Shown here in pieces: positions 15,290 to 25,334 of a DNA stretch of 36,069 nt (positions are counted from its first letter, which is position 1; the number at the start of each line of letters is the position of its first letter). The notes under the pieces were generated by a model. That model ran no database searches. It saw only the letters and a list, made by a program, of their open reading frames with translations, and was not told the DNA's origin. A program made the translations under genes and the position numbers. The stretch covers positions 1-36,069 of the forward strand of contig JAJDTI010000107.1 of assembly GCA_022827245.1 (NCBI GenBank). The letters run 5' to 3'. The stretch is from Pseudomonadales bacterium. Its GTDB lineage: Bacteria; Pseudomonadota; Gammaproteobacteria; Pseudomonadales; Azotimanducaceae.

Positions 15290-16660
15290 ATGGCGGATCG
15301 TAACTCCGGCAGGGGCGGTGACTCCGGTAAGCTCGTCTACTGCTCGTTCTGCGGCAAGAGCCAGCACGAGGTCCGCAAGGTCATTGCCGGGCCTTCCGTC
15401 TTCATCTGCGACGAGTGCGTCGAGCTCTGCACCGACATCATCCGGGAGGAAGTCCAGGAAGGCAGCGACGGCAAGGACGCCGACCGGCTGCCGGTCCCGG
15501 TAGAGATCAAGGGGATCCTGGACGAGTACGTCATCGGCCAGGAGCACGCGAAGAAAGTCCTCTCGGTCGCGGTCTACAACCACTACAAGCGGCTGAACTA
15601 CAACGGCTCCGCCTCGACTTCGGGCAACGGCGGTTCGGGTGGCGCCTCGGGTGCCGCCTCGGGTGCCGCAAAGACGAAGGCGAAGCCGCGCGAAAAGCGC
15701 GACGAGGTCGAGCTTTCCAAGTCGAACATCCTGCTGATCGGCCCGACCGGGTGCGGCAAGACACTGCTGGCGGAGACCCTCGCGCGGCTCCTCGACGTTC
15801 CGTTCACGATCGCCGACGCGACCACGCTCACCGAGGCCGGATACGTCGGGGAGGATGTCGAGAACATCATCCAGAAGCTCCTGCAGAAGTGCGACTACGA
15901 CGTCGAGAAGGCCCAGGTCGGCATCGTCTACATCGACGAGATCGACAAGATCTCGCGCAAGTCCGACAATCCGTCGATCACGCGCGACGTCTCCGGAGAA
16001 GGCGTCCAGCAGGCCCTCCTGAAGCTCATCGAGGGGACGATCGCCTCCGTGCCGCCCCAGGGCGGGCGCAAGCATCCCCAGCAGGAGTTCCTCCAGGTCG
16101 ACACCGGCAACATCCTGTTCATCTGCGGCGGCGCCTTCTCGGGCCTCGACAAGGTGATCGTGGACCGTTCCGCCAGAAGCGGCATCGGGTTCGGCGCGGA
16201 GGTCCGCGGCGAGGAGGAAGGCAAGAACATCGGCGACACGCTGCGCCAGGTGGAGCCGGAGGACCTCATCAAGTACGGGCTCATTCCCGAGTTCGTGGGC
16301 CGGCTGCCGGTCGTCGCGACCCTCGACGAACTCGACAGCGACGCCCTCGTGCAGATACTCACGGACCCGAAGAACTCGCTCACCAAGCAGTACGCGAAGC
16401 TGTTCGACATGGAGGGCGTCGAGGTGGACTTCCGCGAGGACGCCCTCACGGCGGTGGCCGTGAAGGCCATGGAGCGCAAGACCGGCGCCCGCGGGTTGCG
16501 CTCGATACTCGAGTCGGTGCTGCTCGACACGATGTACCAGCTGCCGTCGACGGAGTCGGTGAAGAAGGTCGTCATCGACGGCAGCGTCATTCGCGGCGAG
16601 ACCGAGCCGATGCTGCTCTACGAAAACGTGGATCGTGCCAAGGCGGCGCAGGAAGACTGA
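15290..16660 (+). CDS. clpX: Clp protease ATP-binding subunit ClpX with Gly/Ser/Ala-rich insertion
   Basis: ClpX is the hexameric AAA+ unfoldase that feeds substrates to ClpP. The 456-residue protein has an N-terminal C4 zinc-binding domain (CSFCGKS...ICDECVELC), Walker A GPTGCGKT, Walker B VYIDEIDK, sensor and arginine-finger regions, and the ClpP-docking IGF loop in SGIGFGAEV. It is about 30 residues longer than E. coli ClpX because a low-complexity segment (about 103-140, Gly/Ser/Ala then Lys/Arg/Pro-rich) sits between NHYKRL and [10 protein letters not shown], that is between the zinc domain and the AAA+ core. The ATG at 15290 matches the conserved start and has AAGGG upstream. Confidence 0.96.
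   Translation: MADRNSGRGGDSGKLVYCSFCGKSQHEVRKVIAGPSVFICDECVELCTDIIREEVQEGSDGKDADRLPVPVEIKGILDEYVIGQEHAKKVLSVAVYNHYKRLNYNGSASTSGNGGSGGASGAASGAAKTKAKPREKRDEVELSKSNILLIGPTGCGKTLLAETLARLLDVPFTIADATTLTEAGYVGEDVENIIQKLLQKCDYDVEKAQVGIVYIDEIDKISRKSDNPSITRDVSGEGVQQALLKLIEGTIASVPPQGGRKHPQQEFLQVDTGNILFICGGAFSGLDKVIVDRSARSGIGFGAEVRGEEEGKNIGDTLRQVEPEDLIKYGLIPEFVGRLPVVATLDELDSDALVQILTDPKNSLTKQYAKLFDMEGVEVDFREDALTAVAVKAMERKTGARGLRSILESVLLDTMYQLPSTESVKKVVIDGSVIRGETEPMLLYENVDRAKAAQED
15644..15667 (+). repeat. 12-bp tandem repeat within the clpX insertion
   Basis: GCCTCGGGTGCC occurs twice in tandem, encoding the Ala/Ser/Gly-rich linker of ClpX. The unit length keeps the reading frame. Confidence 0.88.
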
Positions 16661-16705
16661 CCGCGGCGCGCTGAACCCGGCCCGCTTCCCGGCGCGAGTG
16701 ATCCC

Positions 16706-19114
16706 GTGAGCGATCCCCTGAGCGAGCATACCCAGGCGGACCTGCCGGTCCTCCCGTTGCGGGACATGGTCGTGTACCCGCACGGCGTCCATCCCCTGTT
16801 CGTCGGCACCCGGTCCTCCATCGCTGCCCTCGAGGCCGCCATGGCGTCGGACAAGCGCATCCTGTTGGTCGCCAAGCGCGACGCCGCGCAGGAGAACCCG
16901 GGGCGGGACGACCTGTTCCCGGTAGGGACGCTGTCGACGGTCCTGCAACTGCTCAAGTTGCCCGACGGCACGGTGAAGGTGCTCGTCGAGGGGAGTGCGC
17001 GCGCGCGGATCCTGCGCCTGGCCGACAGCGGAGCGCACCTCGCCGCCGACGTGGAGGCCGTGCCGGAGGCCGAGATGGAACGCGACGCCCGCGAGGCTGC
17101 GGTGCGGGCGGTGAAGTCCAAGTTCGAGACCTACGTCGAGACCGCCAGGAAGGCCCCGCAGGAGGCCCTCGCGGCCGTGTCGGCCATCGAGGAGCCGGGG
17201 CGCCTGGTGGACACGATCGCGGCCCAGATGTCGCTCGAGGTCGAGGAGCGCCAGGCGGTGCTCGAAGCGTTCGACCTCGAAGCCCGCGTCGCGCGAGTCA
17301 TGGCGGCGATGGACAAGGAGGTGGCGCTTCAGCAGGTCGAGAAGCGCATCCACGGGCGCGTCAAGAAACAGATGGAGAAGAGCCAGCGCGAGTACTACCT
17401 GAACGAGCAGATCAAGGCGATCCAGAAGGAACTGGGCGGCATCGACGACACGCCGGGCGAGTTCGACGAACTCGCGCAGAAGGTCGAAGAGGCGGGCATG
17501 CCGCGCGAGGTCAAGGACAAGGCGGTCGGCGAGCTGTCGAAGCTCAGGATGATGGCGCCGATGTCGGCGGAGGCCACCGTGGTGCGCGGTTACCTGGACT
17601 GGCTGCTCACCGTCCCCTGGCGCAGGAAGAGCCGCATCCGGCGCGACCTGAACGCCGCCCAGAAGATCCTGGACGAGGACCACTACGGGCTGGAGGAGGT
17701 CAAGGAACGCATCGTGGAGTACCTGGCCGTGCAGGGCCGGGTCAGCAAGGTGAAGGGCCCCGTACTATGTTTCGTGGGGCCCCCCGGCGTCGGCAAGACC
17801 TCCCTCGGCGAGTCCATCGCCCGCGCGACGAACCGGAAGTTCGTGCGCATGGCGCTCGGCGGCGTGCGGGACGAGGCGGAGATCCGGGGACACCGCCGGA
17901 CCTACATCGGCGCGCTCCCCGGCAAGGTCGTGCAGAAGATGGCCAAGGCGGGCGTGCGCAACCCGCTCTTCCTCCTCGATGAAGTGGACAAGATGGGCAT
18001 GGACTTTCGCGGCGACCCGGCGTCCGCGCTGCTCGAGGTCCTCGATCCCGAACAGAACAACACCTTCAACGACCACTACCTGGAAGTCGACTACGACCTC
18101 TCGGACGTGTTCTTCATCTGCACGTCCAACTCCATGAACATCCCGCCGGCGTTGCTCGACCGGATGGAGGTCATTCGCCTGCCCGGGTACACCGAGGACG
18201 AGAAAGTCAACATCGCGTCGCGCTTCCTCGTGCCGAAGCAGAAGCGCCTGACCGGTCTCAAGGCGGACGACCTCGCCGTCACGGACGCGGCCATCGTGCA
18301 GCTGATCCGCTACTACACCAAGGAAGCCGGGGTCCGCGGACTCGAGCGCGAGATCGCGAAGCTGTGCCGGAAGATCGTGAAGGAGCACGCCACGACGTCC
18401 GCGGACGTCGATGCGACGGTCGTACCGGAGCGTATCGAGCATTACAACGGCGTGGCGCGATACGACTACGGCAGGGCGGAAGAGGAGAACCGCGTAGGGG
18501 TCGTGACCGGGCTAGCGTGGACGGAGGTCGGCGGCGAACTGCTCAACATCGAGGCGGTCGCGGTGCCCGGCAAGGGACGCCAGACCAAGACCGGCTCCCT
18601 CGGCGACGTCATGCAGGAGTCGATCCAGGCGGCCCTCACCTTCGTGCGCAGCCGTGCGGAAGTGCTCGGGGTCGCGTCGGACTTCCACGAGAAGCACGAC
18701 TTCCACATCCACGTTCCCGAGGGCGCCACCCCCAAGGACGGACCGAGCGCGGGGATCGGGATGTGCACCGCCCTGGTGTCCGTCCTGACCGGGATCCCGG
18801 TACGCGCGGACATCGCCATGACCGGCGAGATCACGCTGCGCGGGCGCGTGCTTACCATCGGCGGCCTGAAGGAGAAGCTGCTGGCCGCGCGGCGGGGCGG
18901 CGTCAGCCGCGTCATCATCCCCGAGGGCAACGAGCGGGACCTCAAGGAAGTGCCGGAGAACATCAAGGACGAGCTGACGATCACCCCGGTGGCCTGGATG
19001 GACGACGTCATCGCGGCGGCGCTCGAGCGGCCCCCGGTGCCGGCCCTCGGCCAGGAGACCGTGCGCGCCGCCGGAGACGGTACGAGACAGGGCGTCCCGA
19101 TCAATCCGCACTGA
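16706..19114 (+). CDS. lon: ATP-dependent Lon protease
   Basis: Lon degrades damaged and regulatory proteins as a soluble AAA+ serine protease. The 802-residue protein (E. coli 784) has the N-terminal LAN domain beginning LPVLPLRDMVVYP, a coiled-coil middle (REYYLNEQIKAIQKELG), Walker A GPPGVGKTSLG (about 358), Walker B LFLLDEVDKMG, and the protease domain with catalytic Ser681 in PKDGPSAGIG and Lys724 in GGLKEK. The GTG at 16706 fits the family start; around it lies an imperfect 12-bp tandem repeat (16696-16707, 16708-16719). It follows clpX by 45 nt and precedes hupB, as in most gammaproteobacteria. Confidence 0.96.
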   Translation: MSDPLSEHTQADLPVLPLRDMVVYPHGVHPLFVGTRSSIAALEAAMASDKRILLVAKRDAAQENPGRDDLFPVGTLSTVLQLLKLPDGTVKVLVEGSARARILRLADSGAHLAADVEAVPEAEMERDAREAAVRAVKSKFETYVETARKAPQEALAAVSAIEEPGRLVDTIAAQMSLEVEERQAVLEAFDLEARVARVMAAMDKEVALQQVEKRIHGRVKKQMEKSQREYYLNEQIKAIQKELGGIDDTPGEFDELAQKVEEAGMPREVKDKAVGELSKLRMMAPMSAEATVVRGYLDWLLTVPWRRKSRIRRDLNAAQKILDEDHYGLEEVKERIVEYLAVQGRVSKVKGPVLCFVGPPGVGKTSLGESIARATNRKFVRMALGGVRDEAEIRGHRRTYIGALPGKVVQKMAKAGVRNPLFLLDEVDKMGMDFRGDPASALLEVLDPEQNNTFNDHYLEVDYDLSDVFFICTSNSMNIPPALLDRMEVIRLPGYTEDEKVNIASRFLVPKQKRLTGLKADDLAVTDAAIVQLIRYYTKEAGVRGLEREIAKLCRKIVKEHATTSADVDATVVPERIEHYNGVARYDYGRAEEENRVGVVTGLAWTEVGGELLNIEAVAVPGKGRQTKTGSLGDVMQESIQAALTFVRSRAEVLGVASDFHEKHDFHIHVPEGATPKDGPSAGIGMCTALVSVLTGIPVRADIAMTGEITLRGRVLTIGGLKEKLLAARRGGVSRVIIPEGNERDLKEVPENIKDELTITPVAWMDDVIAAALERPPVPALGQETVRAAGDGTRQGVPINPH

Positions 19115-19128
19115 ATCGCACTTCATGT

Positions 19129-19158
19129 TTGACAAGGATTTTTCGGCGTTGGTATAAC
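19129..19158 (+). promoter_or_regulatory. Sigma70-type promoter for hupB
   Basis: TTGACA (19129-19134), an 18-nt spacer and TATAAC (19153-19158) form a good promoter in the lon-hupB gap. It predicts a leader of about 98 nt that contains a small hairpin (GGCAGG / CCTGCC, 19170-19185). Confidence 0.75.
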
Positions 19159-19262
19159 CGGTCGCGAAGGCAGGTCCACCTGCCGGCCCCGACCCCGCCG
19201 AAGGCGAAACTCTGCCCAAGGCATTACAGAAGAACAGCGTTTCGCATCAACGAGGGATTTCA

Positions 19263-19535
19263 ATGAACAAATCGGAACTCATCGAACGGATTTCGGAGTC
19301 CGCGGACATCTCGAAGGCCGAGGCTGGCCGGGCCCTGGATGCGGCCTTGGAGGCGATCGCCGACTCCCTGAAGAACGCCGAACCCGTCACGCTCGTCGGT
19401 TTCGGCACGTTCGCCGTTCGAGAGCGGGGTGCGCGGACCGGGCGCAATCCGCAGACGGGCGCGAGCATCCAGATCGCCGCCGCGAGAGTTCCCGCCTTCA
19501 AGGCCGGCAAAGCGCTCCGGGACGCCCTGAACTGA
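19263..19535 (+). CDS. hupB: HU-type DNA-binding protein
   Basis: HU is the small dimeric nucleoid protein that bends DNA without sequence specificity. The 90-residue protein has the canonical [12 protein letters not shown] start, [25 protein letters not shown] (the beta-arm with RNPQTG) and [15 protein letters not shown] at the end. GAGGG lies upstream of the ATG. It has its own promoter and a strong hairpin 16 nt after the stop, so it is probably a monocistronic unit in addition to any read-through from lon. Confidence 0.97.
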   Translation: MNKSELIERISESADISKAEAGRALDAALEAIADSLKNAEPVTLVGFGTFAVRERGARTGRNPQTGASIQIAAARVPAFKAGKALRDALN

Positions 19536-19550
19536 CCCGGGCCGGTCGCG

Positions 19551-19576
19551 GGCGTCGAACGTCGGCGTTCGACGCC
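19551..19576 (+). terminator. Hairpin after hupB
   Basis: GGCGTCGAACG (19551-19561) and CGTTCGACGCC (19566-19576) form a perfect 11-bp stem with a TCGG tetraloop 16 nt downstream of the hupB stop. There is no U-run, so it may act as a terminator without U-tract or as a 3'-end stabiliser. Confidence 0.6.
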
Positions 19577-19653
19577 GCCAGCCGCCACGCATGCGCCAGG
19601 CGCGAGCCAAGCCCGTGCCGGGCCGAGCGTCCCTGACCGGGGGGACCTGATCG

Positions 19654-21576
19654 ATGCTGCAGAGAATGCGCGACGGCGCCCAGTCGATGGGCGCCAAGAT
19701 CATGGTCGGCATCATCGCCTTCGTCCTGACCGTGTTCGGGTTCGGGGCGTTCAACCTGTTCGCCGTGGGCGAGCCGGTGGCCATCACCGTGAACGGCGAG
19801 GACATCACCGAGGCCCTGCTCGGCGTTGAGATGGAGCGGCGACGCCGCGACATCCTGCGCCAGATGGGCGAGGCGGCCGACCCCTCCCTCATCGACGAGT
19901 CGCTGCTGCGCCAGTCGACCCTGGGCCTGCTCGTGGACCAGACGCTCCTGCGGCAGACGGCGGAGGATCTCGGGCTCGCGGCGTCGGCGAACCGGCTCAA
20001 CCGGGACATCCTCCGGAACCCGGAGTTCCAGGTGGAAGGGAGCTTCGACGAGGACCGCTTCCGGGCGGTGCTCGCCAGTTCCGGCTTCTCGCCATCGTCC
20101 TACCAGGACGAACTCGCGAACAACACGTTGATCGTCCAGCTCGCGGGAAGCATCGGCGACACCGGGGCGCCCACCGATCGGGAGGTGCGGGAGGCGGCGA
20201 GCCTCCTCACCCAGCGGCGCGACGTCGCGTGGCTCGCGTTCCGTACGGAAGACTTCGCGGCTGACATCGAGGTGTCCGAGGAGGACATCGCGGCCTATCA
20301 CGACTACCACGTCGACCGGTTCATGACCCCGGAAACGCTGGACGTCGAGTACGTGAGCCTCTCGCTCGCCGACATGGCGGACGGCATCGAGTTGACCGAG
20401 GCCGACGTTCGGGAGGCGTTCGCGGCCGAGGAGCGGGACCGCATGGCCGCAGGGGACATTCGCCGTCGCCGGGGGGCCCACATCCTCCTGGAGGTCGGCG
20501 ACGACCGGTCCGAGCCGGACGCGATCGCACAACTCGCCGAACTCCGGCGGGAACTGCAGGGCGGCGACTCCCTCGAGGACGCTTTCGAGGAGAAGGCGCG
20601 GGAGCTGTCGGAGGATCCCGGGTCCGCCGCGAACGGGGGCGACCTGGGGCTGGTCGGTCGTGACGTCTTCGACTCCGCGTTCGAGAGCGCGCTGTGGGAC
20701 CTGGAGGTCGGCGAACTCTCCGAACCCGTGGTCACGGCGTTCGGCGTGCACCTCATCCGCCTCCTCGAGATCGAGGAGACGGAGCCGCCCACGTTCGAGG
20801 AGGCGCGGGAGCGGTTGTCGGCGGAGCTGCAGCGCAGCCGCGCGCAGGACGCGTTCGACGAACGGCTGCGCCAGATGGACGAGATCGCCTTCGAGGAGCC
20901 GGACACGCTCGAGGGGGTCGGCGCCGCGCTCGAGCTGCCGGTCGAACGGGTGGAGGGAGTGACCCGCGACGCGGCGACGGGCCCGTTCGCCGACGCCACC
21001 CTCCGCGACGCGGTCTTCGAGGCGGACGTCCTGCACGAAGGCTACAACAGCCCGGCCATCCGGACGGGCGACACGGCCGTCGTGGCCCGCGTCGCGACGC
21101 GGCACGCCCCGGCCGAAATCCCGCTCGAGGAAGCCCGGGACGACATCCGCTCGCAACTGCTCGCGGAACGGGGCGACGACGCGGCGCGGTCGGCTGCCAC
21201 GGCGGCGCTCGACCGCACGGCGTCGGGTGAAGCGGTAGCGGACATCGCCGCCGACTACGGCCTGGAATGGAACGTCCGGGAGTCGGTGACGGCTGCCGCC
21301 CCCGACCTGCCGCCTGCGGTCGGGCGCGCCGCATTCGAGCTTTCCCTGGCGTCCGCCGGGGAGAGGGCGGCGACGAACGTCGAGATTCCGGGCGACGGAC
21401 ACGCCGTGGTGACGGTGACGCGCATCGAACCCGGCGACTTCGGAGCGATGACGGAGAGCGAACGCGCCGCGATGCGCACGCAACTCGGCGCCTGGGCCCG
21501 CGAGCGAGACATGAGCGCGCTCCTGGGGTCGCTACGGGTGGACGCCGGGCTGGATCTCGGGACTGTCTCGCCCTGA
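19654..21576 (+). CDS. ppiD: PpiD/SurA N-like periplasmic chaperone with parvulin domain
   Basis: PpiD is an inner-membrane-anchored periplasmic chaperone near the Sec translocon. The 640-residue protein has the typical start MLQRMRDGAQSMGAKIMVGI, one membrane helix (about 15-38), a SurA-like N-domain, a parvulin-type domain (about 272-366, RRGAHILLEV to FGVHLIRLLEI), and a second degenerate C-terminal region. The ATG at 19654 follows a G-rich stretch. Position after hupB is the standard one. It converges with the MltD-like gene with only 10 nt between stops. Confidence 0.93.
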   Translation: MLQRMRDGAQSMGAKIMVGIIAFVLTVFGFGAFNLFAVGEPVAITVNGEDITEALLGVEMERRRRDILRQMGEAADPSLIDESLLRQSTLGLLVDQTLLRQTAEDLGLAASANRLNRDILRNPEFQVEGSFDEDRFRAVLASSGFSPSSYQDELANNTLIVQLAGSIGDTGAPTDREVREAASLLTQRRDVAWLAFRTEDFAADIEVSEEDIAAYHDYHVDRFMTPETLDVEYVSLSLADMADGIELTEADVREAFAAEERDRMAAGDIRRRRGAHILLEVGDDRSEPDAIAQLAELRRELQGGDSLEDAFEEKARELSEDPGSAANGGDLGLVGRDVFDSAFESALWDLEVGELSEPVVTAFGVHLIRLLEIEETEPPTFEEARERLSAELQRSRAQDAFDERLRQMDEIAFEEPDTLEGVGAALELPVERVEGVTRDAATGPFADATLRDAVFEADVLHEGYNSPAIRTGDTAVVARVATRHAPAEIPLEEARDDIRSQLLAERGDDAARSAATAALDRTASGEAVADIAADYGLEWNVRESVTAAAPDLPPAVGRAAFELSLASAGERAATNVEIPGDGHAVVTVTRIEPGDFGAMTESERAAMRTQLGAWARERDMSALLGSLRVDAGLDLGTVSP

Positions 21577-21586
21577 GGGGCTGGCC

Positions 21587-23209
21587 TTATCCGCGGGCGC
21601 CGAGCCGAAGCACGAGTTCCTGGTTCGGAAAGATGTAGGCGTTCGGGTCGAGCGCGTTCCAGGTCGCGATGTCCCGCACGGACACGCCGAATTCGCGCGC
21701 GATCCGATCGAGCGAGTCCCCCCGACGCACCCGGTACCGTACGGTCTCCCGCTGGGTCGTGCCGGATCCGGCCGTCGGGTCCGCCACCGCCCCCGCGGAA
21801 GGCAGGGTCAATCGCCGGCCGATGCGCAGCAGCTCCTTCGGCCTCATGCCGTTTTCGCGCATGAGCGTCTCGAGCGGTACGCCGAGCCGTCGGCTGATCT
21901 CCCACAGCGAGTCGCCGGCCTGCACCACGTAAACGCTGCTGCGTTGCGGTCGGCCCCGCGCCGGGGGCAAACCGGCGCTGCGCCCGGAGCGGGGCACGAG
22001 GAGCGTGTCGCCGGTCCGGATCAACGTGCGTGCCAGGTCGTTCGTCCGCATCAGCGTGGCCACGTCGGTGCGGTAGCGCAGCGCGATGTGCCCCAGGGTC
22101 TCGTTCGGGGCGATGCGGTGCCGCACCCAGCGGACGCGCTCCTCGGGGGTCACCTGTGCGAGCGCGCGTCCGAGCGCCTCGGAGCGCGCCGCCGGGACGA
22201 GGATCCGGTGCGGTCCCTCCGGATGCGTGGCCCACTGGTTGAGTCCGGGATTGAGCCGGTAGAGTTCCTCGAGGGTCAGGGCGCTGGCCTCGGCCACGCG
22301 GGACAGGTCCATCTGGCCCGCGAGGGTCACCGGGGCGTAGGTCGCGGCTAACGCCTCGTTACGGCCCAGCCGGCCCGGGAGCCGGATGCCGTGGGCGTCC
22401 GGGTCCGCGAAGATCGCCGCGAAGGCGAGCAGGCGCGGGACGTACGCCCGCGTCTCGCGGGGCAGCCGCTTGAGGTCAAAAAACGAACTCCCGTCCGGAG
22501 CGGCGTCCAGCCGCCGTGCCACTTGGTGTTCCCCGCAGTTGTACGCGGCCAGCGCGAGAAGCCAGTCGCCGAACATCCCATGGAGGTCGCTCAGGTAGCG
22601 TAGCGCCGCGTCGGTGGACGCCACGGGATCGCGGCGTTCGTCCGCCCACCAGTCGATCTTCAGGTCGTACCGCCGCGCCGTACCGGGGATGAACTGCCAC
22701 AGGCCCACGGCCCCGCTCCGGGACCTCGCGAACGGGTTGAGGGCGCTCTCGATGACCGGGAGCAGGCAGAGTTCCCCCGGCATCCCCCGCGCCAGCACGA
22801 CCTCGCAGATGCCCGGAAGGTGTCGCTCCGCGCGCGGGATCACCCGGTCCAGGAACTCTGGATTGCGCCGGACCCAGGCGATCTCGGCCCGCACCTGCGG
22901 CCGCTCGAGGGCGTGGTCCAGCACGAAGTTCGCACGCAGCGTATCGAGGAACCCGGGGAGCGGGTTGTCCGTCTGCGGCGGAAGCGGCTCCGGAGGCGCC
23001 GGCTCCGGAGGGCGCACGAGCCAGTCGGGGACGGAACGCAGGAGCGCCGCGTCCGTTCCGTCCGGGGAGAGCATCGCGGTGCCGGTAGCGGGCGGTGCCA
23101 GGATCGCCGCCGCCAGGGTAGCGAGTACGGCCGCCCCGCGCCGGACGCCGGCACGCCCGCGGGAGGACCTGTCGAGGGCGCGCGGCCTGACTGTTGTGAC
23201 GATGCTCAA
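21587..23209 (-). CDS. mltD: MltD-like membrane-bound lytic transglycosylase with three LysM domains
   Basis: MltD-type enzymes cleave peptidoglycan between MurNAc and GlcNAc with 1,6-anhydro formation. The 540-residue protein has a signal peptide (hydrophobic [13 protein letters not shown], about 27-40, after an Arg-rich start), an SLT domain with catalytic Glu in [11 protein letters not shown], then [17 protein letters not shown] and [10 protein letters not shown], and three C-terminal LysM repeats (starting [26 protein letters not shown] and [13 protein letters not shown]). The start is uncertain: TTG 23209 is the only reasonable in-frame codon before the signal sequence. No lipobox cysteine is evident, unlike lipoprotein MltD of E. 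coli. It diverges from the methyltransferase. Confidence 0.9.
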   Translation of the reverse strand: MSIVTTVRPRALDRSSRGRAGVRRGAAVLATLAAAILAPPATGTAMLSPDGTDAALLRSVPDWLVRPPEPAPPEPLPPQTDNPLPGFLDTLRANFVLDHALERPQVRAEIAWVRRNPEFLDRVIPRAERHLPGICEVVLARGMPGELCLLPVIESALNPFARSRSGAVGLWQFIPGTARRYDLKIDWWADERRDPVASTDAALRYLSDLHGMFGDWLLALAAYNCGEHQVARRLDAAPDGSSFFDLKRLPRETRAYVPRLLAFAAIFADPDAHGIRLPGRLGRNEALAATYAPVTLAGQMDLSRVAEASALTLEELYRLNPGLNQWATHPEGPHRILVPAARSEALGRALAQVTPEERVRWVRHRIAPNETLGHIALRYRTDVATLMRTNDLARTLIRTGDTLLVPRSGRSAGLPPARGRPQRSSVYVVQAGDSLWEISRRLGVPLETLMRENGMRPKELLRIGRRLTLPSAGAVADPTAGSGTTQRETVRYRVRRGDSLDRIAREFGVSVRDIATWNALDPNAYIFPNQELVLRLGARG

Positions 23210-23324
23210 ACCGCCCGATCCATGCGATCCGGATGTCCTTTGCCAGTGTTTGCCTTGCGGATGGCGCGGCGGCGATGGAAAATGCCGCCGGTTCGTGGGC
23301 GACTTTGCGGGATAGCGTCGGGAT

Positions 23325-24128
23325 TTGCAACGGAACGGGGAACGCAAGGCCGGCTTCGGAGCCCTCGCGGACTGGTTCGCGTCCGAGCCCGGCCGGGAAT
23401 TGCTGCATCGCGAGACCGACCTGCTTCGCGAGCGCGTCCGGCGTTTCCACGGCGATTGCCTGCTTTGGCTGGGACCGGTCCCGGAAGCCACGAACGCGAC
23501 TTCCCGCTGCATGGTCAAGAGCCGGCTCTTTGCCGGTGCGTCGATGCCCGTGGCGCCGCGCGACAACGTCGCTTCCCTCGTGGCGCGCACCGAGTCGCTC
23601 CCGCTTGCGTCGAACAGCGTGGACGGGGTCGTCCTGCACCACGCACTCGAGTACGCGCGCGACCCGCGTACCGCGATGCGGGAAGTCACCCGCGTGATCC
23701 GTCCGGGCGGACGCCTGCTCGTCTGCAGCTTCAACCCGGTGTCGCTCTGGGCGGTAAGCCGTCTCAGGCGGCGCACGGGTCCCGTGAGCGCGTTCCGGCT
23801 CAACGAGTGGCTCGCGGTCCTCGGTTTCGTCCGCGAGGGCAGGGTGCACTACCTGAACTACCGGGCGACCCTGAACCTGAAACTGACCCATCCGCGGTGG
23901 CGGCGGCTCAGCGGCTGGCTCAACCGCACGCAGGCGCCGCTCGGAGGTGTGTACCTGACCCTGGCGACGAAGGAATCCCTGGCGCGGATTCCCGGTACGC
24001 ACGTGTTTTCCCGCAGCCCCGAACGCACGCCGCCGCTGACCGTGCCGGGCGCGACGCATGTGGCCGTGGCCCCGGGAGGCGGGACCGCCGCGCGCCAGGG
24101 GCCCCCGGAGGATGCGGCGTCTCCGTGA
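23325..24128 (+). CDS. Class I SAM-dependent methyltransferase-like protein
   Basis: The 267-residue protein resembles the unnamed methyltransferase that lies before rnhA in many gammaproteobacteria (PA1814-like, from memory). Recognisable pieces are the N-terminal [18 protein letters not shown], the acidic-hydrophobic [21 protein letters not shown], and [22 protein letters not shown], typical of Methyltransf_11 proteins. The usual glycine-rich SAM loop is not evident near [10 protein letters not shown], so cofactor binding is uncertain. A stop (TAG, 15 nt upstream) limits the start to TTG 23325 or later. It overlaps rnhA by four bases (GTGA). Substrate unknown. Confidence 0.75.
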   Translation: MQRNGERKAGFGALADWFASEPGRELLHRETDLLRERVRRFHGDCLLWLGPVPEATNATSRCMVKSRLFAGASMPVAPRDNVASLVARTESLPLASNSVDGVVLHHALEYARDPRTAMREVTRVIRPGGRLLVCSFNPVSLWAVSRLRRRTGPVSAFRLNEWLAVLGFVREGRVHYLNYRATLNLKLTHPRWRRLSGWLNRTQAPLGGVYLTLATKESLARIPGTHVFSRSPERTPPLTVPGATHVAVAPGGGTAARQGPPEDAASP

Positions 24129-24583
24129 CCGGGCCACGCATCGAGATCTTCACGGACGGCGCCTGTCGCGGGAACCCCGGGGCCGGCGGATGGGCGGCAA
24201 CGCTGCGCCACGGGGACCGTGAGCGGCTCGTGCAGGGGGCGGAACCCCACACGACCAACAACCGCATGGAGCTGACCGCGGCGATCGAGGGTCTTGCGGC
24301 GCTGAATGGCGCCCGCCGGGTCCGCCTGACGACGGACTCGGAGTACGTCCGGCGCGGGGTCACCGAGTGGATCGGTCGCTGGAAGGCCAACGGCTGGAAG
24401 ACCGCGTCGAAGACGCCCGTCAAGAACCGCGACCTGTGGGAGCGGCTCGACCGGGTGGCCGGCCCGCATGACGTGGAATGGGTGTGGGTGAAGGGCCACA
24501 GCGGCCACGCCGACAACGAACGGGTGGACCGGGCCGCCAACGCGGCCATCGACGACATGCTGCGCGAGTCGGCGCAGAGCTAG
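24125..24583 (+). CDS. rnhA: Ribonuclease HI
   Basis: RNase HI degrades the RNA strand of RNA-DNA hybrids. The 152-residue protein has the full active site: Asp11 in [11 protein letters not shown], Glu49 in NNRMELTA, Asp71 in TTDSEY, His125 in KGHSGH and Asp135 in NERVDRAA. It also has the basic-protrusion region [18 protein letters not shown]. The GTG start overlaps the methyltransferase stop, and its own stop shares one base with the dnaQ start (TAGTG), so all three genes are tightly coupled. Confidence 0.97.
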   Translation: MTGPRIEIFTDGACRGNPGAGGWAATLRHGDRERLVQGAEPHTTNNRMELTAAIEGLAALNGARRVRLTTDSEYVRRGVTEWIGRWKANGWKTASKTPVKNRDLWERLDRVAGPHDVEWVWVKGHSGHADNERVDRAANAAIDDMLRESAQS

Positions 24584-25311
24584 TGCGCCAGGTCGTTCTC
24601 GATACGGAGACCACGGGACTCGAACCCGCACAGGGGCACCGCATCGTCGAGATCGGCGCCGTGGAGATCGTGGACCGTCGCCTGACACGCAACCGCTTCC
24701 ACCGTTACATCGATCCGGAGCGGGACATCGACGACGCCGCGGTCGAGGTGCATGGCCTGACCCTCCGGGACCTCGCCGGCAAACCGCGCTTCGGAGATGT
24801 CGCCGACGAGTTCCTCGAGTTCGTGCGGGGCGCGGAGGTCGTCATTCACAACGCGCCCTTCGACGTGTCCTTCATCGACTACGAACTCGGGTTGCTCGGG
24901 CGCGGGCCGCAGGGCATCGCCGAGCTGTGCTCGATCACCGACTCGCTGGCGCTCGCGAAGGACCGGCACCCGGGCCGCAAGAACAACCTGGACGCGCTCT
25001 GCCGGCGATACGGCGTGGACAATTCGCAGCGGGAGCTGCACGGGGCCCTGCTCGACGCGGAGATCCTGGCCGACGTCTACCTCTTGATGACGGGAGGACA
25101 GGCCTCCCTGTTCCCGGGGGACGATCCCGTGGCGGGAGAGACGGAGGAGGGCGCGGTGTTCCGCCTGCCGGTGGAACGGGCTCCGCTGCTGGTCGTGCGG
25201 GCCACCGCCGAAGAGCGGGGGGCGCACGAAGCCAAGCTCGATGCCCTCGACGCCCTGTGCGGCCGGCCATGCGTCTGGCGGCAGCCACCCGCCGCGAGCG
25301 CGGAAGCCTGA
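24583..25311 (+). CDS. dnaQ: DNA polymerase III epsilon subunit (proofreading exonuclease)
   Basis: Epsilon is the 3'-5' exonuclease of the replicative polymerase core. The 242-residue protein contains ExoI VLDTETTGL (Asp7, Glu9), ExoII HNAPFDVSF (Asp94) and ExoIII-epsilon HGALLDAEILADVYL (His153, Asp158). After the exonuclease domain comes QASLF (173-177), a good beta-clamp-binding motif matching the place of QTSMAF in E. coli, then the polymerase-binding C-terminal region. The GTG start overlaps the rnhA stop by one base. The rnhA-dnaQ order is standard, but here they run in the same direction rather than divergently as in E. coli. Confidence 0.96.
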   Translation: MRQVVLDTETTGLEPAQGHRIVEIGAVEIVDRRLTRNRFHRYIDPERDIDDAAVEVHGLTLRDLAGKPRFGDVADEFLEFVRGAEVVIHNAPFDVSFIDYELGLLGRGPQGIAELCSITDSLALAKDRHPGRKNNLDALCRRYGVDNSQRELHGALLDAEILADVYLLMTGGQASLFPGDDPVAGETEEGAVFRLPVERAPLLVVRATAEERGAHEAKLDALDALCGRPCVWRQPPAASAEA

Positions 25312-25334
25312 CGGGAAGAAGGAGAAGAAGCGTC

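Noticed and set aside
15278..17683. An 801-codon minus-strand frame opposite clpX and lon.
   Set aside because: Antisense shadow of two clear genes, with low-complexity composition and no recognisable domain.
24478..24582. Upstream extension of the dnaQ frame.
   Set aside because: It lies within rnhA in another frame and is not conserved; the GTG at 24583 starts just before the ExoI motif.
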